Shown: positions 1-8,725 of the stretch, in pieces
Layout of the letters: the number at the start of each line of letters is the position of its first letter
How positions within the stretch are numbered: position 1 is the stretch's first letter
NCBI RefSeq assembly: GCF_009601015.1
Contig: NZ_WITJ01000005.1
Span: forward strand, 99,250 to 163,249
DNA: 64,000 nucleotides
From: Lactococcus hircilactis
Lineage (GTDB): Bacteria > Bacillota > Bacilli > Lactobacillales > Streptococcaceae
Direction of reading: 5' to 3'
Notes under the pieces: model-generated
Told to the model about the DNA's origin: nothing
The model's database searches: none
Seen by the model: the letters and a program-made list of their open reading frames with translations, nothing else
Position numbers and translations under genes: made by a program

Positions 1-8
1 GGTTATAT

Positions 9-1268
9 GTGTCAGAAACTTTTCCATCAGAAAAATTTGAGGAAAAATATATCAAAGATGCCAAAAAAGGGACAGCTCCTAGCATCCAAATTCAAGATAT
101 TATTGAAAAAAAGGATTTTACAAATTATTATGCTTTAGCAAAATATGTGCGTTCAAATCATCCTTTTTTGTATGACACATTGAAAAATGGATCTGGTCAT
201 TTTAATAATATTTTGCGCGATAGCGAAAATCAAGCATTTGAAGATTTCATCAACAATGTTTATGCACCTTATTTTGCGACAACGGTACAAGACAGCACAG
301 CTTATACTGCCAAAGCACATTTTAAGCGTATGGGAGACTACTTTAAGCGAAAATCTATAAATAAGCTCACACGTCTTGATTGTTCTGATTTTCGTATGTA
401 TTTGTTGAAAAAATATCCAGGCAATGACCCGCGCCCGACAGCTTCAAATTATGCTGGAGCAGTTTGGACACGCTTCAAAGCAGCACTAAGTTACGCTTAT
501 GACATGAAAATCATCGTTGAACATCCTGCGGCAGGAATTAAAACACCATCAAAAGAGCATTTAGATGAACCCTTTTGGACATTTGCAGACTTCAAAAAAG
601 CTATTTCTATTTTTGATTTAAAAAAATTCCATGATCAATGGCACTTTACAATCGTTTGGCTCTATTATTTTATCGGCTCGCGGGTAAGTGAAGGTGTGGT
701 TCTGCTATGGCGAGATGTGGATTTAGACAATGGCATTTTGAAGATAAGTAAGACAATGTCACAAGATAAAAATGGACGTCTTACAGTCCATAACCACACA
801 AAGACACATGCAGGAATGCGAACGATAGACCTTGACACTCAGACCGTTGAAATATTGCGACGCTGGAAAGCTACACAGCCGAATCAGTCGGAAGATGGCT
901 ATATACTGGGCGAATCTGCCACTACAGCCGTATCAAAGACTACAATTAACCGCCTGCTTAAAGCAACCGCGAAAAAAGCAGACGTAACCCACATTACAGG
1001 TAAAGGCCTTAGGTCTTCTCATGCCTCATATCTCATCAATGAACTACATGAAACAAATATCAAGTATATTCAGCAACGACTTGGACATGAAAAAATTCAA
1101 ACAACGCTGGACTATTATGCTAAATTTGACACATCTGATGCAATGAGAAATGAAAAACGGAAAAACATGGATAGAAGCATATATAACGCGGGTTTACAGG
1201 TTTTTTCTGAAATTCAAACTTTGCAAGAAAGTGCTAAAAAAAGTGCTAAGCCTAAATTAGTGAGCTAA
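9..1268 (+). CDS. Tyrosine recombinase / site-specific integrase (possibly 5'-partial)
   Basis: Phage-type tyrosine recombinase, 419 aa from a GTG at base 9. The frame stays open to the window edge, so the true start may lie upstream. The C-terminal half is a catalytic domain: an arginine in GSRVSE near residue 225, KGLRSSHAS near 335 and RLGHEKIQTTLDYY near 360, whose tyrosine would be the nucleophile. The first position of the HxxR box reads K (KGLR), a tolerated variant. The N-terminal 100 residues are not recognised, followed by a SAM-like core-binding region (residues about 75-175). A strong terminator follows, then the end of the neighbouring mobile element. It probably belongs to an element extending left of the window or is a remnant of one; a second, unrelated integrase lies 2 kb away. 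Confidence 0.85.
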   Translation: MSETFPSEKFEEKYIKDAKKGTAPSIQIQDIIEKKDFTNYYALAKYVRSNHPFLYDTLKNGSGHFNNILRDSENQAFEDFINNVYAPYFATTVQDSTAYTAKAHFKRMGDYFKRKSINKLTRLDCSDFRMYLLKKYPGNDPRPTASNYAGAVWTRFKAALSYAYDMKIIVEHPAAGIKTPSKEHLDEPFWTFADFKKAISIFDLKKFHDQWHFTIVWLYYFIGSRVSEGVVLLWRDVDLDNGILKISKTMSQDKNGRLTVHNHTKTHAGMRTIDLDTQTVEILRRWKATQPNQSEDGYILGESATTAVSKTTINRLLKATAKKADVTHITGKGLRSSHASYLINELHETNIKYIQQRLGHEKIQTTLDYYAKFDTSDAMRNEKRKNMDRSIYNAGLQVFSEIQTLQESAKKSAKPKLVS

Positions 1269-1330
1269 AAACAGCTCAACCACGCTATTTACAATAAAAA
1301 TATCATTGTAGAGTGGGAATAAGAGAAAAA

Positions 1331-1372
1331 AGCCTAGAATCCTTTATTTATAGGGTGTCTAGGCTTTTTTTT
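1331..1372. terminator. Intrinsic terminator, probably bidirectional
   Basis: AGCCTAGA (1331-1338) pairs with TCTAGGCT (1358-1365), followed by eight-odd T on the plus strand and preceded by an A run. It can end the integrase on the plus strand and the membrane-protein operon on the minus strand. Confidence 0.85.
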
Positions 1373-1378
1373 ATATTA

Positions 1379-1400
1379 TGCAACCATTTTGCAACCAATA
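1379..1400. repeat. Tandem TGCAACCA motif; candidate attachment/arm site, left end of IME
   Basis: TGCAACCA occurs at 1379-1386 and again 11 bp on, inside TTTTGCAACCAATA (1387-1400). The 14-mer TTTTGCAACCAATA recurs exactly at 9116-9129. The two copies bracket the block of mobile-element genes, so they may be att direct repeats or integrase arm sites. The boundary is inferred. Confidence 0.5.
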
Positions 1401-1405
1401 ATCTT

Positions 1406-2503
1406 TTAATTCTGAACTAACTTAATTCCTTCTATTAATTCAATAGTTTCCATACCATCTATTCTATTATCTCTGTATTCAGGAGTTATAAACGAATCTT
1501 GCCAAAATGCAAATAATTCGTTATTCTCATTTCTTATTTCTACTACATTAGGGTACTTCTCTCTTTGATTAATCACGCCCGTATATTTATTGCGTCCCAA
1601 TATGGCGTCACTAACAATGGATATTAAAATCTCATTTGATATATTTTCTATATTTATTTTTATATAAATTCGGTTTCCTCCAATAGCGGATAGTTCTTTA
1701 GCTTCCTTTATAGAATTAGATAAAACAGGATAAATATCTTTATATTTTCGAAATTTTATTTTTTTCACTAGCATTTGAAACCAATATATAAAATAACTAT
1801 ATATCCTATTTTTATGGTCACTGAAGATAACTTTTTTTTCTATGTAAACCATCTCTCTAGCTAGATAAATTACAGGAATATTTAATCCCCATACCAAAGG
1901 CTCTATTCCAAAGGAAATCCAAAAATCTAACGAAAAAATATCTTTCACATTTTTAAAAAATTGATCTAGTGACGTGTATATCATAAATAAACCTATACCT
2001 ATCAAGAAAAAATTAAAAAACTTAGAGACAATTTTCGTATCTTCCTTTTGATTTGCGACTGCTATAAATATAGAAAGAAACGTTACAACAAATACTAATA
2101 CCATTTCCCAAACAACGGGCAAAGTATACGTTGAATTTATAAAGAGAGGAATCGTTGCTAGACTGAACAGTTCAGTTTTTTTCTCACGAAATATTTCACT
2201 AAATTTCAATCTTTTTAAATACTCAACAATTGGAAATACTGAAAAAAGTAAAACAATTAAGTAGTCTTTTATATACCATAAAGAAATTTGCAAATCATCT
2301 TTATATACGAAATAATAAATTATAAAGATGTACAGTAAATTAATTGAAATTATTACCATAGCAATAGGATTTAATAAAAATTTTATCGTGTATTTAATAA
2401 CATCTTTTAAAGAGTCCAGCAGATTGTTTTTTCTTCCAAATACTATAATAAGAAATAGTACAACTAAAAGCCAGTATAAAATTGCTTGTTCTCGAGTGCT
2501 CAC
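1406..2503 (-). CDS. Polytopic membrane protein, unknown function (IME cargo)
   Basis: 365 aa, GTG start with AAAGGAG eight bases upstream. The first 220 residues hold about six hydrophobic segments (roughly 8-24, 45-67, 76-94, 131-150, 160-180, 195-215). A basic linker and a soluble C-terminal domain of about 140 residues rich in I, N and E follow. No family was recognised. It is the last gene of the IME operon, after the phosphatase and the 118-aa gene, in the cargo position between integrase and element end. A membrane protein with a cytoplasmic domain in this position could be an effector of a defence or stress system, but nothing in its sequence proves that. Base composition is very AT-rich, unlike the core genome here. 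Confidence 0.7.
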   Translation of the reverse strand: MSTREQAILYWLLVVLFLIIVFGRKNNLLDSLKDVIKYTIKFLLNPIAMVIISINLLYIFIIYYFVYKDDLQISLWYIKDYLIVLLFSVFPIVEYLKRLKFSEIFREKKTELFSLATIPLFINSTYTLPVVWEMVLVFVVTFLSIFIAVANQKEDTKIVSKFFNFFLIGIGLFMIYTSLDQFFKNVKDIFSLDFWISFGIEPLVWGLNIPVIYLAREMVYIEKKVIFSDHKNRIYSYFIYWFQMLVKKIKFRKYKDIYPVLSNSIKEAKELSAIGGNRIYIKINIENISNEILISIVSDAILGRNKYTGVINQREKYPNVVEIRNENNELFAFWQDSFITPEYRDNRIDGMETIELIEGIKLVQN

Positions 2504-2584
2504 TACTTACTCTCCTTTACTGCTATTTACAATAATTATACCATATGCTCATCTCATTTATTTAATCAGTTATTTAATCAGTTA

Positions 2585-2941
2585 TCAATCGTCCCATATA
2601 TTTCCCAAACAATTTGGACACTGATAATAAATGTCTGTTTTTGTTACATAATTTTTCACTTGAAATAATTTAATAATTTTTTTCAAAACTTTCTTATCTG
2701 AAAGATAGCACTTGTCTATATAGATAATACTTTGATTATTTAGTTCATCAAAAATAACTCTTCCTCGGGGTACATTGATATAGTCATCTGTATCAAACTT
2801 AAAAATAAGCGAATCGAACAACTCCCAATGATCGCTATTACTATCATATAGCCCATTTAAAATCCTTCCTTTTTTATAAGGTATATGATTTGCGATAATT
2901 TCACCATTATTACAAATAAAAAAAATTCCTATTCTATTCAT
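2585..2941 (-). CDS. Hypothetical protein, 118 aa (IME cargo)
   Basis: 118 aa, ATG start preceded by AGAAGG and GTGGAG. The sequence looks beta-rich at the N-terminus (IGIFFICNNGEI), has a charged middle and ends with CPNCLGNIWDD, a single CxxC knuckle that might bind metal. No family recognised. It lies between the phosphatase gene and the membrane-protein gene on the same strand, with short gaps, so the three are probably co-transcribed. Confidence 0.65.
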   Translation of the reverse strand: MNRIGIFFICNNGEIIANHIPYKKGRILNGLYDSNSDHWELFDSLIFKFDTDDYINVPRGRVIFDELNNQSIIYIDKCYLSDKKVLKKIIKLFQVKNYVTKTDIYYQCPNCLGNIWDD

Positions 2942-2967
2942 TGCTCCACAACCTTCTGTGAGACTAA

Positions 2968-3452
2968 TTATTCTAAACTCTTCAATTCATTCATTAGCTC
3001 CGTAGCAGTATATTTTGTATAAGGCTTCCCAATCAATAGCCCATATACTTCAATATTCGGAAAGAATAAGGAACTATCTTTTTTATCGTTGAGTTCTTCA
3101 ATACATCCAAGGCGTTTTAAAATATAATAACCAATTGCTGAGCTTCGACTAATACCCTGCTCACAATGGAGAACAAAGTTTTTATCAGCATATTGGTCTA
3201 TAAACTCATCTATTATCACCTTATCTTGTTCCGTTAATCGATTGCTACCTTCTGGCGTATTTCGGTCTATTTCATCAGCAAATGTCCATTCATCATAAAA
3301 AGCTAAAGATAAGGTATCTAAATATCGTTTAGAGGCAGTGTCTTTCACTGGTGGTCTATCGCCAATTCTAATGGCAACAACTTGCTCTTTTGAAATTGGG
3401 GGTATCCACTCCAAAAATTTTTTTTTTGGCTCATGATGGTAACTTTATCCAT
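2968..3452 (-). CDS. Dual-specificity/tyrosine phosphatase-like protein, frame interrupted in an A10 run
   Basis: The bulk of the gene (2968-3414, 148 aa from a TTG) has the cysteine-phosphatase signature HCEQGISRS (HCx5R) near residue 83, so it is likely a protein tyrosine or dual-specificity phosphatase. The TTG has no Shine-Dalgarno sequence. A much better start is the ATG at 3452, with AAAGGAG nine bases upstream, overlapping the integrase stop. That frame reads MDKVTIMSQKK and then hits a run of ten A; eleven A would join it to the phosphatase frame. As written, translation from 3452 would stop after about 35 codons. Explanations: sequencing error, mutation, phase variation or transcriptional slippage. 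Confidence 0.7.
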
Positions 3453-3466
3453 TGAAAACCACTCCT

Positions 3467-4637
3467 TTACTTTCGTTTAATATACTGATTAGTAATAAGT
3501 TTTCTAGTCACATTAGCTTTTGGAATATCAATTATATTTGTTAGTTTTCTCGCTACTTCTTTATTAGCATTCTCATACAAGTGTCCATATGTTCCCAAAG
3601 TTGTTTGTATATCCTCGTGACCTAACCTATCTCGAACAACTAGTGCATTTTCACCCATTGAAATTAACAAGGAAGCATGAGAATGTCTTAGTGCATGGGC
3701 TTTAATTCTATGAACACTAGCTAGCTTAGAATGACGTGTTATCACATGATAAGTAGCACTCTTATTTGTTGGCACTCCATTATATGATAGCACATACTTA
3801 GAAGGAATATTTTTAGTTTGAAGAGTTTTCCATTGTTTCAGTAATTCAACGGTATCATCATCTAAAGCTATTACTCGATTACTGGCTTTTGTTTTTGGTT
3901 CGGTTAAATAGTACTCACTAGCATTCTTGTAATACATGGATTTGTTTACTCTTAATGTTCGATTTTCAAAATCAATATCTTTTTCCCACTCTAATGCTTG
4001 AGCCTCTCCAAAACGTAATCCAGTCATAAATAACAACCAAATTAAAACAAAACTAAAATATTCATGGTAATCTGATAAATCAAATGTTGCAATAACTTTT
4101 TCAAACTCATCTTTTGTCCAAAAATCTACTTTTTTCTTTACCTTTTTTACATTACCCACTTGTTTAGCTACGTTTTTATTTAACAATCCTAGTGTCACCG
4201 CTAAGTCTAGTGATTTTTGAAATAACCCATAAATGTTACGAATATAAGCAGAAGAATAGTTTTCTGATAAAATGTTTTGCCATTTCTTAATGATGGGTGG
4301 TGTAATATCTTTTAATTTTCGGTTGAAGAAATAGGCAAAATGGATATCCATAGACGACACTCGATTTTCATATGTCCTTGATTTAACTGAACGTTTGTAA
4401 TCTGGTTTAAAATACGTTTCGTAAAACTCTTTAAACGACATCGTGCTATTTTTTTTTGATAGCAGTATCCGAAAAATCATTCATATAATCATCATAGGCA
4501 CGCTTTGCCTCTCTTTGAGAATTATATCCACGTCCCCAATGCCTAATGCGATTTCCTTTTTCGTCATACCCTAAATTAGCTACAAAATACCACTTACCAC
4601 TTTTTTTATCTTGATAAACATTGGATATTTTAGGCAT
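3467..4637 (-). pseudogene. IME tyrosine integrase, Tn916/ICE type, split by frameshift in an A9 run
   Basis: Two overlapping frames together make one integrase of about 390 aa. The first (4446-4637, 63 aa, ATG with GGGAG upstream) is the arm-binding domain (KSGKWYFVANLGYDEKGNRI). The second (3467-4480) is the core-binding and catalytic domain, with all catalytic residues present: R in TGLRFGEA, HALRHSHAS, DRLGHEDIQTT and Y in GTYGHLY. The break is at nine A (4449-4457 on the minus strand): eight A would give one continuous frame. Single-base loss of function, sequencing error and transcriptional slippage are all possible. It overlaps the operon order xis-int typical of small ICE/IME. Confidence 0.85.
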
Positions 4638-4656
4638 TAAATTGTTCTCCCTTTAT

Positions 4657-4857
4657 CTAAACATGTTCCATAATAATTCTAAATCCAAGTATCTCTTCAA
4701 CAGCGGAAACAGGTACTCTCCCTAATCGTTTACTTGCATAATAGGAATATCCTTTATTTACCATTAAATATTTTGCTTTTCGGATAATATCAGAGGATTG
4801 GCTTGGCCCGAATCCTAAGTCACATAATTCTTTTTTTGTAATAGTGTTATTTGTCAA
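4657..4857 (-). CDS. Excisionase-like DUF3173 protein
   Basis: About 66 aa. I prefer the TTG at 4857, eight bases after AAAGGAG, over a GTG that abuts the ribosome site. The protein has a small helix-turn-helix-like body (LCDLGFGPSQSSDIIRKAK ... RLGRVPVSAVEEILG), the arrangement of DUF3173 proteins that sit directly upstream of integrases in Firmicute ICE and IME and act as, or replace, excisionases. Its ribosome site lies inside the last codons of the Rep gene, so the two are translationally coupled. It would direct excision together with the integrase, if that is functional. Confidence 0.75.
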   Translation of the reverse strand: MTNNTITKKELCDLGFGPSQSSDIIRKAKYLMVNKGYSYYASKRLGRVPVSAVEEILGFRIIMEHV

Positions 4858-4862
4858 GTAAA

Positions 4863-5675
4863 TCACTCCTTTAAAATTTTCGTATAGTGAACAGTTCCTT
4901 CTTTAAAATTAAGATATTCTCCTGTAAACTCTTTAAAATCTAGAACTTTCCGTTTGTAATCTTTTGTATAAATAATATTTTTATTGGAAAAATCATACGG
5001 TTGTGACGTAGTTATTTTCCTAATTTGAGGCGTTTTTAAATTTTGAGATTTAAAAAACGCTTTTTTCTTATGCTCTTTAATTTCGAGGTCTTTTGAAAAA
5101 TATTTACTCAAATAACGACCTCTATTCTCAACACTATCAACGTCTACTTTATTGATTTTTACAAAACCATTTTGCCATACTTTTTCTAATTCAGAATTTT
5201 TAATATAACCCAATGAAAAGAAGACAACATGATAATGAATTGAACCTCTTTTTTGTTTTTCCCATGTTGCTAAATACTTAGCACGTTGACTACGCTTTTT
5301 TAATCTTCTATTTAGCCTTTGGATGAATTTTTTAAATTCATTGTTGGCATAATCTACTGAAGATATATTTTCGCGAAAAGTCAATGTCACAAACTTTGTC
5401 GCCTCATCAAAATTACAATCAACAATGCGAGCTATTTCCCAACGCATATCTTCATAATGCCGTTGCTTTCTTTTCAAACTGTCATACTTTTCACTATTAG
5501 ATAATTCTTCAAAAGTACGTTTCTCGATATCATCATCTAACCACTCTAACTGTGTAGACCTTGATTCAACTTCGATATGTCTACTATAAAAAATAGGCTC
5601 TTCATACTGATAAACTTCAATATAAGTTGAAGTTTCAATAATTTTTGTATTATAGGCACGTGTTTCTTTATACAT
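4863..5675 (-). CDS. HUH rolling-circle replication initiator / relaxase-like protein
   Basis: 270 aa. ATG at 5675 with GAGAGG six bases upstream is preferred over a GTG one codon earlier. Near the middle, SIHYHVVFF is an HUH metal-binding motif, and GRYLSKYFSKD about 45 residues later supplies the catalytic tyrosine (YxxK-type). This is the layout of rolling-circle initiators and MobT-like relaxases. The spacer just upstream (5735-5841) is full of hairpins and is the likely nick region. It would nick the element for single-strand transfer or replication. Partner genes: the FtsK-type coupling ATPase upstream and xis downstream. Confidence 0.8.
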   Translation of the reverse strand: MYKETRAYNTKIIETSTYIEVYQYEEPIFYSRHIEVESRSTQLEWLDDDIEKRTFEELSNSEKYDSLKRKQRHYEDMRWEIARIVDCNFDEATKFVTLTFRENISSVDYANNEFKKFIQRLNRRLKKRSQRAKYLATWEKQKRGSIHYHVVFFSLGYIKNSELEKVWQNGFVKINKVDVDSVENRGRYLSKYFSKDLEIKEHKKKAFFKSQNLKTPQIRKITTSQPYDFSNKNIIYTKDYKRKVLDFKEFTGEYLNFKEGTVHYTKILKE

Positions 5676-5734
5676 CACACACCTCTCAAAAATATATTTT
5701 GCGAGCAGATGTTGTTTTATATATCAAGTTAAGT

Positions 5735-5841
5735 GTCGGGCAAAGAACGCCCGACTGCACCTCTCAAAGTGAGTGAAAAGACTCGGACACTCCGTTTAGT
5801 CGCTAAGGCGACTACCTCCCTATTTCACTCACTTTAAGAGG
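5735..5841. other. Candidate oriT / double-strand origin of the IME
   Basis: The 165-bp spacer between the FtsK-like and Rep genes holds nested inverted repeats: GTCGGGC/GCCCGAC (5735-5755, loop 7); a 19-base outer repeat around AAAGTGAGTGAAA (5760-5778) and its complement (5823-5841), one mismatch; and inside it CGGA/TCCG (5784-5794) and TAGTCGC/GCGACTA (5797-5814). In Tn916 and ICEBs1 the oriT lies in the same place, between the FtsK-like and relaxase genes. The outer repeat may also act as terminator of the ATPase gene. Confidence 0.65.
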
Positions 5842-5843
5842 TA

Positions 5844-7157
5844 TTATTGTCGTTTATAGATAATACTTTCCAATTCTGCAATAAAATCAAAATCTTTCAT
5901 AAATGGTGTTTCAAAGTATTTTTCTTCTCCTTGTCCATCAATCTTGATATATCCTCCACCTTTGACAGAAATAGACTTATGTTCTACGCTAGACGAGCCA
6001 AAGCACATCATGGTAGCCTCTTTACTTGCAGTACCTAACAGGGTTCTACAGCCAAGCTGGTCACGTAATGCACCATCTAGAATGGAACTATCTGGACGTT
6101 GAAGAATAATTTCAACGAAACACCCCATTGCACGACCTTTTAAAATAAGTGAGTATAGATAAGACATACATTCTGTACTTAATTTTTTATCGGCACTCTT
6201 GATAAATGCTGCAAATTCATCAAATACTAGCACAACAGGTGGTAAGTTGAAATCAACAAAGGTTTTACCAAATGCAGAAACTTCACTGAAGTACTGCCTA
6301 TATCTTGTTTCCATAATTTCCGTTACTTCTCTTAGTACCCTTGCAATGTGATTCGGTTCGCTTACTACTCTATCTTCAAAGCCATGAACATATTTTAATA
6401 ACGATAAATCTGCTGATTTCGGATCAGCTACATAAATTATTGCACCCATTTGTGCATAAGCTAAAATCTTGTATTCAATCCAAACTGATTTTCCACTCCC
6501 AGTGTTTCCAATAGTCAAACCGTGGCTAACTCTACTGACATCATAAGAAATTTTTTCAGTGACTTGAATGATTGTTCCATTAGTTTTAGGAATGCCATGT
6601 GCAAGGTGTAAGCGATTATCTAACACTTTTTCAAAGATATAGTCACAGTATTGAATATCATCATTTATTGTGCAATTAAGACCAAAAATAGCCGATAATT
6701 TATTGGTACTAGCATTAGCTAGCTCGTTCCATTTATCACCATTTTTCCAGAATCGAATAATTAGTTCTTTGGGGGTTTCTTTATATAATATAAAAACACT
6801 TTCCGTTATTACTTTTTTCTTTACAGCTTTGCCATTGCTGTCTGTTCCTAAAACTTGTATTTCTTCTAGGAAAAGCCGATTATCATTAATAAACCTTTTA
6901 ATCAAGCTATACGGAGAATTTTCCCAGTTTGTTTTTCTATACATCACAAATTTATAGATTGTACTGGTAAACAGATAACAATAACTAACAAAAACAAAAA
7001 TGTGTAAAAATCCATTAACTAGTTGTCCTATAATGAAAAGAAAAATTATTAACTCAACACTTAAGACAGCAAGTAAAAAACTCCAACGGTATCGTAGAGG
7101 TATGCTTGGTGAAAATGCTGAAACTTCTATAAAATCATCTTTCTGTCTCCGTTGCAT
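5844..7157 (-). CDS. FtsK/SpoIIIE-family DNA translocase, coupling protein of the IME
   Basis: 437 aa from the ATG at 7157 (AAGG upstream, just past the stop of the previous gene). Two hydrophobic segments lie in the first 70 residues (about 23-60), then a soluble ATPase domain with Walker A GNTGSGKS near residue 215 and Walker B VVLVFDEF near 300. This matches TcpA/Orf21-like coupling proteins that bring the nicked DNA to a conjugation channel. No mating-pore genes are present in the element, so transfer would need a helper ICE; that is why I call it mobilizable rather than self-transmissible. Confidence 0.85.
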   Translation of the reverse strand: MQRRQKDDFIEVSAFSPSIPLRYRWSFLLAVLSVELIIFLFIIGQLVNGFLHIFVFVSYCYLFTSTIYKFVMYRKTNWENSPYSLIKRFINDNRLFLEEIQVLGTDSNGKAVKKKVITESVFILYKETPKELIIRFWKNGDKWNELANASTNKLSAIFGLNCTINDDIQYCDYIFEKVLDNRLHLAHGIPKTNGTIIQVTEKISYDVSRVSHGLTIGNTGSGKSVWIEYKILAYAQMGAIIYVADPKSADLSLLKYVHGFEDRVVSEPNHIARVLREVTEIMETRYRQYFSEVSAFGKTFVDFNLPPVVLVFDEFAAFIKSADKKLSTECMSYLYSLILKGRAMGCFVEIILQRPDSSILDGALRDQLGCRTLLGTASKEATMMCFGSSSVEHKSISVKGGGYIKIDGQGEEKYFETPFMKDFDFIAELESIIYKRQ

Positions 7158-7161
7158 AATA

Positions 7162-7503
7162 TTAAGCCTTAACAACTACACATTTGTCCGCTTTGGAAGA
7201 CAACTGAATCCAACCATTTGAAACGTATGGAGTAAATGTTAAATTCTCAAACTTCACATAAGTGTTTTCAGGAATATCTTCTCTCTCCGTATCAAATAGA
7301 GGTCGTATTTCTTCAATTTTCACACTAATTTTTTCAAATTTTTTTTCAAGACATACAACCGTGTAATTGTAATGAGTAATTCTATCTGTTTTTTCAAATC
7401 CTCCATCACTATTTTTAACCCTTTCAAACGCTGGGTTCAAATCTACTAATAGTAATGAACTACCTACAGTTGCAACAGAATCAATAATTGGTTTAATAGC
7501 CAT
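7162..7503 (-). CDS. Conserved-position IME protein upstream of the coupling ATPase
   Basis: About 113 aa from the ATG at 7503 (an in-frame ATG at 7539 has no good ribosome site). Mixed alpha/beta content, no membrane segment or signal peptide. Unrecognised by sequence; its place directly before the FtsK-like gene is that of YdcP/DUF961 genes (orf22/23) in Tn916-type elements, so a role in DNA transfer or processing is a positional guess. It ends five bases before the ATPase start. Confidence 0.6.
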   Translation of the reverse strand: MAIKPIIDSVATVGSSLLLVDLNPAFERVKNSDGGFEKTDRITHYNYTVVCLEKKFEKISVKIEEIRPLFDTEREDIPENTYVKFENLTFTPYVSNGWIQLSSKADKCVVVKA

Positions 7504-7585
7504 TCTTTCAAATCCTTTCATTTTATATCTATATGACACTATTACCAGTAACTTAACTAGGTGAACCTCTGTTTCTTGTGTTCAA

Positions 7586-7798
7586 TCAATCACCCCTAAA
7601 TTTATTCCACATTATTAAAATAAAACCTAGAAAATTTCTAATTCTCATTCTGATAAAAAACATTAAACAGACAACTAATGATAAACACCCTATTATATTT
7701 AATAGTCCATTAGTTATACCCTCAAATTTAGTTGCAATAAATCCAAACAAACAGCCAATAATAAGAAAAATAAAAAATTTAAAATTATCCGATTTCAT
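7586..7798 (-). CDS. Small two-helix membrane protein of the IME
   Basis: 70 aa from the ATG at 7798, with GAGG nine bases upstream; an earlier in-frame ATG at 7819 is less well placed. Two hydrophobic helices (KFFIFLIIGCLFGFIATKF and NGLLNIIGCLSLVVCLMFFI) are followed by a basic tail. It overlaps the 49-aa gene by 14 bp. No family recognised. Confidence 0.6.
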   Translation of the reverse strand: MKSDNFKFFIFLIIGCLFGFIATKFEGITNGLLNIIGCLSLVVCLMFFIRMRIRNFLGFILIMWNKFRGD

Positions 7799-7934
7799 GT
7801 TTCTTTTCCTCTTTTTCAATTATTTTTAAAGCTTTTATAATTCCTTTTTCTGCATAGTCACGTTGCATAATATCGAATTGCAAATAATGCTCAATTTCGT
7901 TTAATATTAGTTTTGTCTTTTCGTTGGTACTCAT
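7785..7934 (-). CDS. Small hypothetical protein, 49 aa
   Basis: Read directly from the minus strand: ATG at 7934 preceded by GGGAGGATAGCAA, a strong ribosome site, then 49 codons beginning MSTNEKTKLILNEIEHYLQF and ending KKHEIG. Highly charged, predicted helical. It overlaps the small membrane protein gene, which suggests coupled translation. Function unknown. Confidence 0.6.
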   Translation of the reverse strand: MSTNEKTKLILNEIEHYLQFDIMQRDYAEKGIIKALKIIEKEEKKHEIG

Positions 7935-7990
7935 TTGCTATCCTCCCATTTTCTTTTTGTTCAGAAGTAACTAAAATTAATTCAATCTGA

Positions 7991-8698
7991 TTAAAGCAAA
8001 ATATCTAACCTCAATTTTTTATGGTCACTAATTTTAGTTGCTAAAGTTTTATAGAATAAATTTTTTTCTGCTAGGTTTCGAGAAATAAAAATGTGGTCTA
8101 ACTTACTCTCTCTCCACGTTGGTTCCTGTGTACTTGCATCAGTAAAATAGTTTTCCAAGTCATAAATATTTTCTGCCAGCATTGTCGGATTGGAAGGCAA
8201 TCTACTTTCATTGAAATCACCTGCAAGAATAACATCGTTATCAGTTTTTCTTGCATATTTCAATATCTCTTTCCAAAATTCTATTTTTATTTCTTTATTA
8301 TTTGAATATAGCGGTAAATGTAATGAGTATAAATCAATCATTCTACCATTCACCAAAAATCTTGCACCACATTGTCGATTTTGAACTTTGTCATATATGG
8401 GATTGAGTTTTTCCAAAAATTCCACTTTACAAGATTTATAAAATATACAAGTGTTTACTGGATATCTTGATTTCTTTTCATTTTCAATTAATTCATAGCC
8501 TTTTTGTCCAAGAATTTTTATTAAAGCTCCTCCATCAATATCATTTGTCATTGAGTGACTACCAAATTCTTGAATAGCAATAAATGTACTATCCTCAATC
8601 AATAATTCATCTACAACTTCATTCACATTTCTGTGTATAGAGGATTTAAATCCATTGCAAAAATTAATATTTAAGCTTGTTATACTTATATTTTCCAT
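7991..8698 (-). CDS. Endonuclease/exonuclease/phosphatase (EEP) family protein
   Basis: 235 aa, ATG with AAAGGAG upstream. It carries the full metal-dependent EEP fold signature: IQEFG near residue 43 (metal-binding E), LYSLHLP, LAGDFNESR near 160 (D and N) and ISDHKKL near 225 (catalytic SDH). Members cut DNA or RNA, or hydrolyse phosphodiesters. It is the first gene of the minus-strand IME operon, directly behind its consensus promoter. A nuclease in this leading position is unusual for Tn916-type elements; it could process transferred DNA or act on competitors. Substrate unknown. Confidence 0.75.
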   Translation of the reverse strand: MENISITSLNINFCNGFKSSIHRNVNEVVDELLIEDSTFIAIQEFGSHSMTNDIDGGALIKILGQKGYELIENEKKSRYPVNTCIFYKSCKVEFLEKLNPIYDKVQNRQCGARFLVNGRMIDLYSLHLPLYSNNKEIKIEFWKEILKYARKTDNDVILAGDFNESRLPSNPTMLAENIYDLENYFTDASTQEPTWRESKLDHIFISRNLAEKNLFYKTLATKISDHKKLRLDILL

Positions 8699-8725
8699 TT
8701 ATTCTCTCCTTTAAAAAATTGTGTT

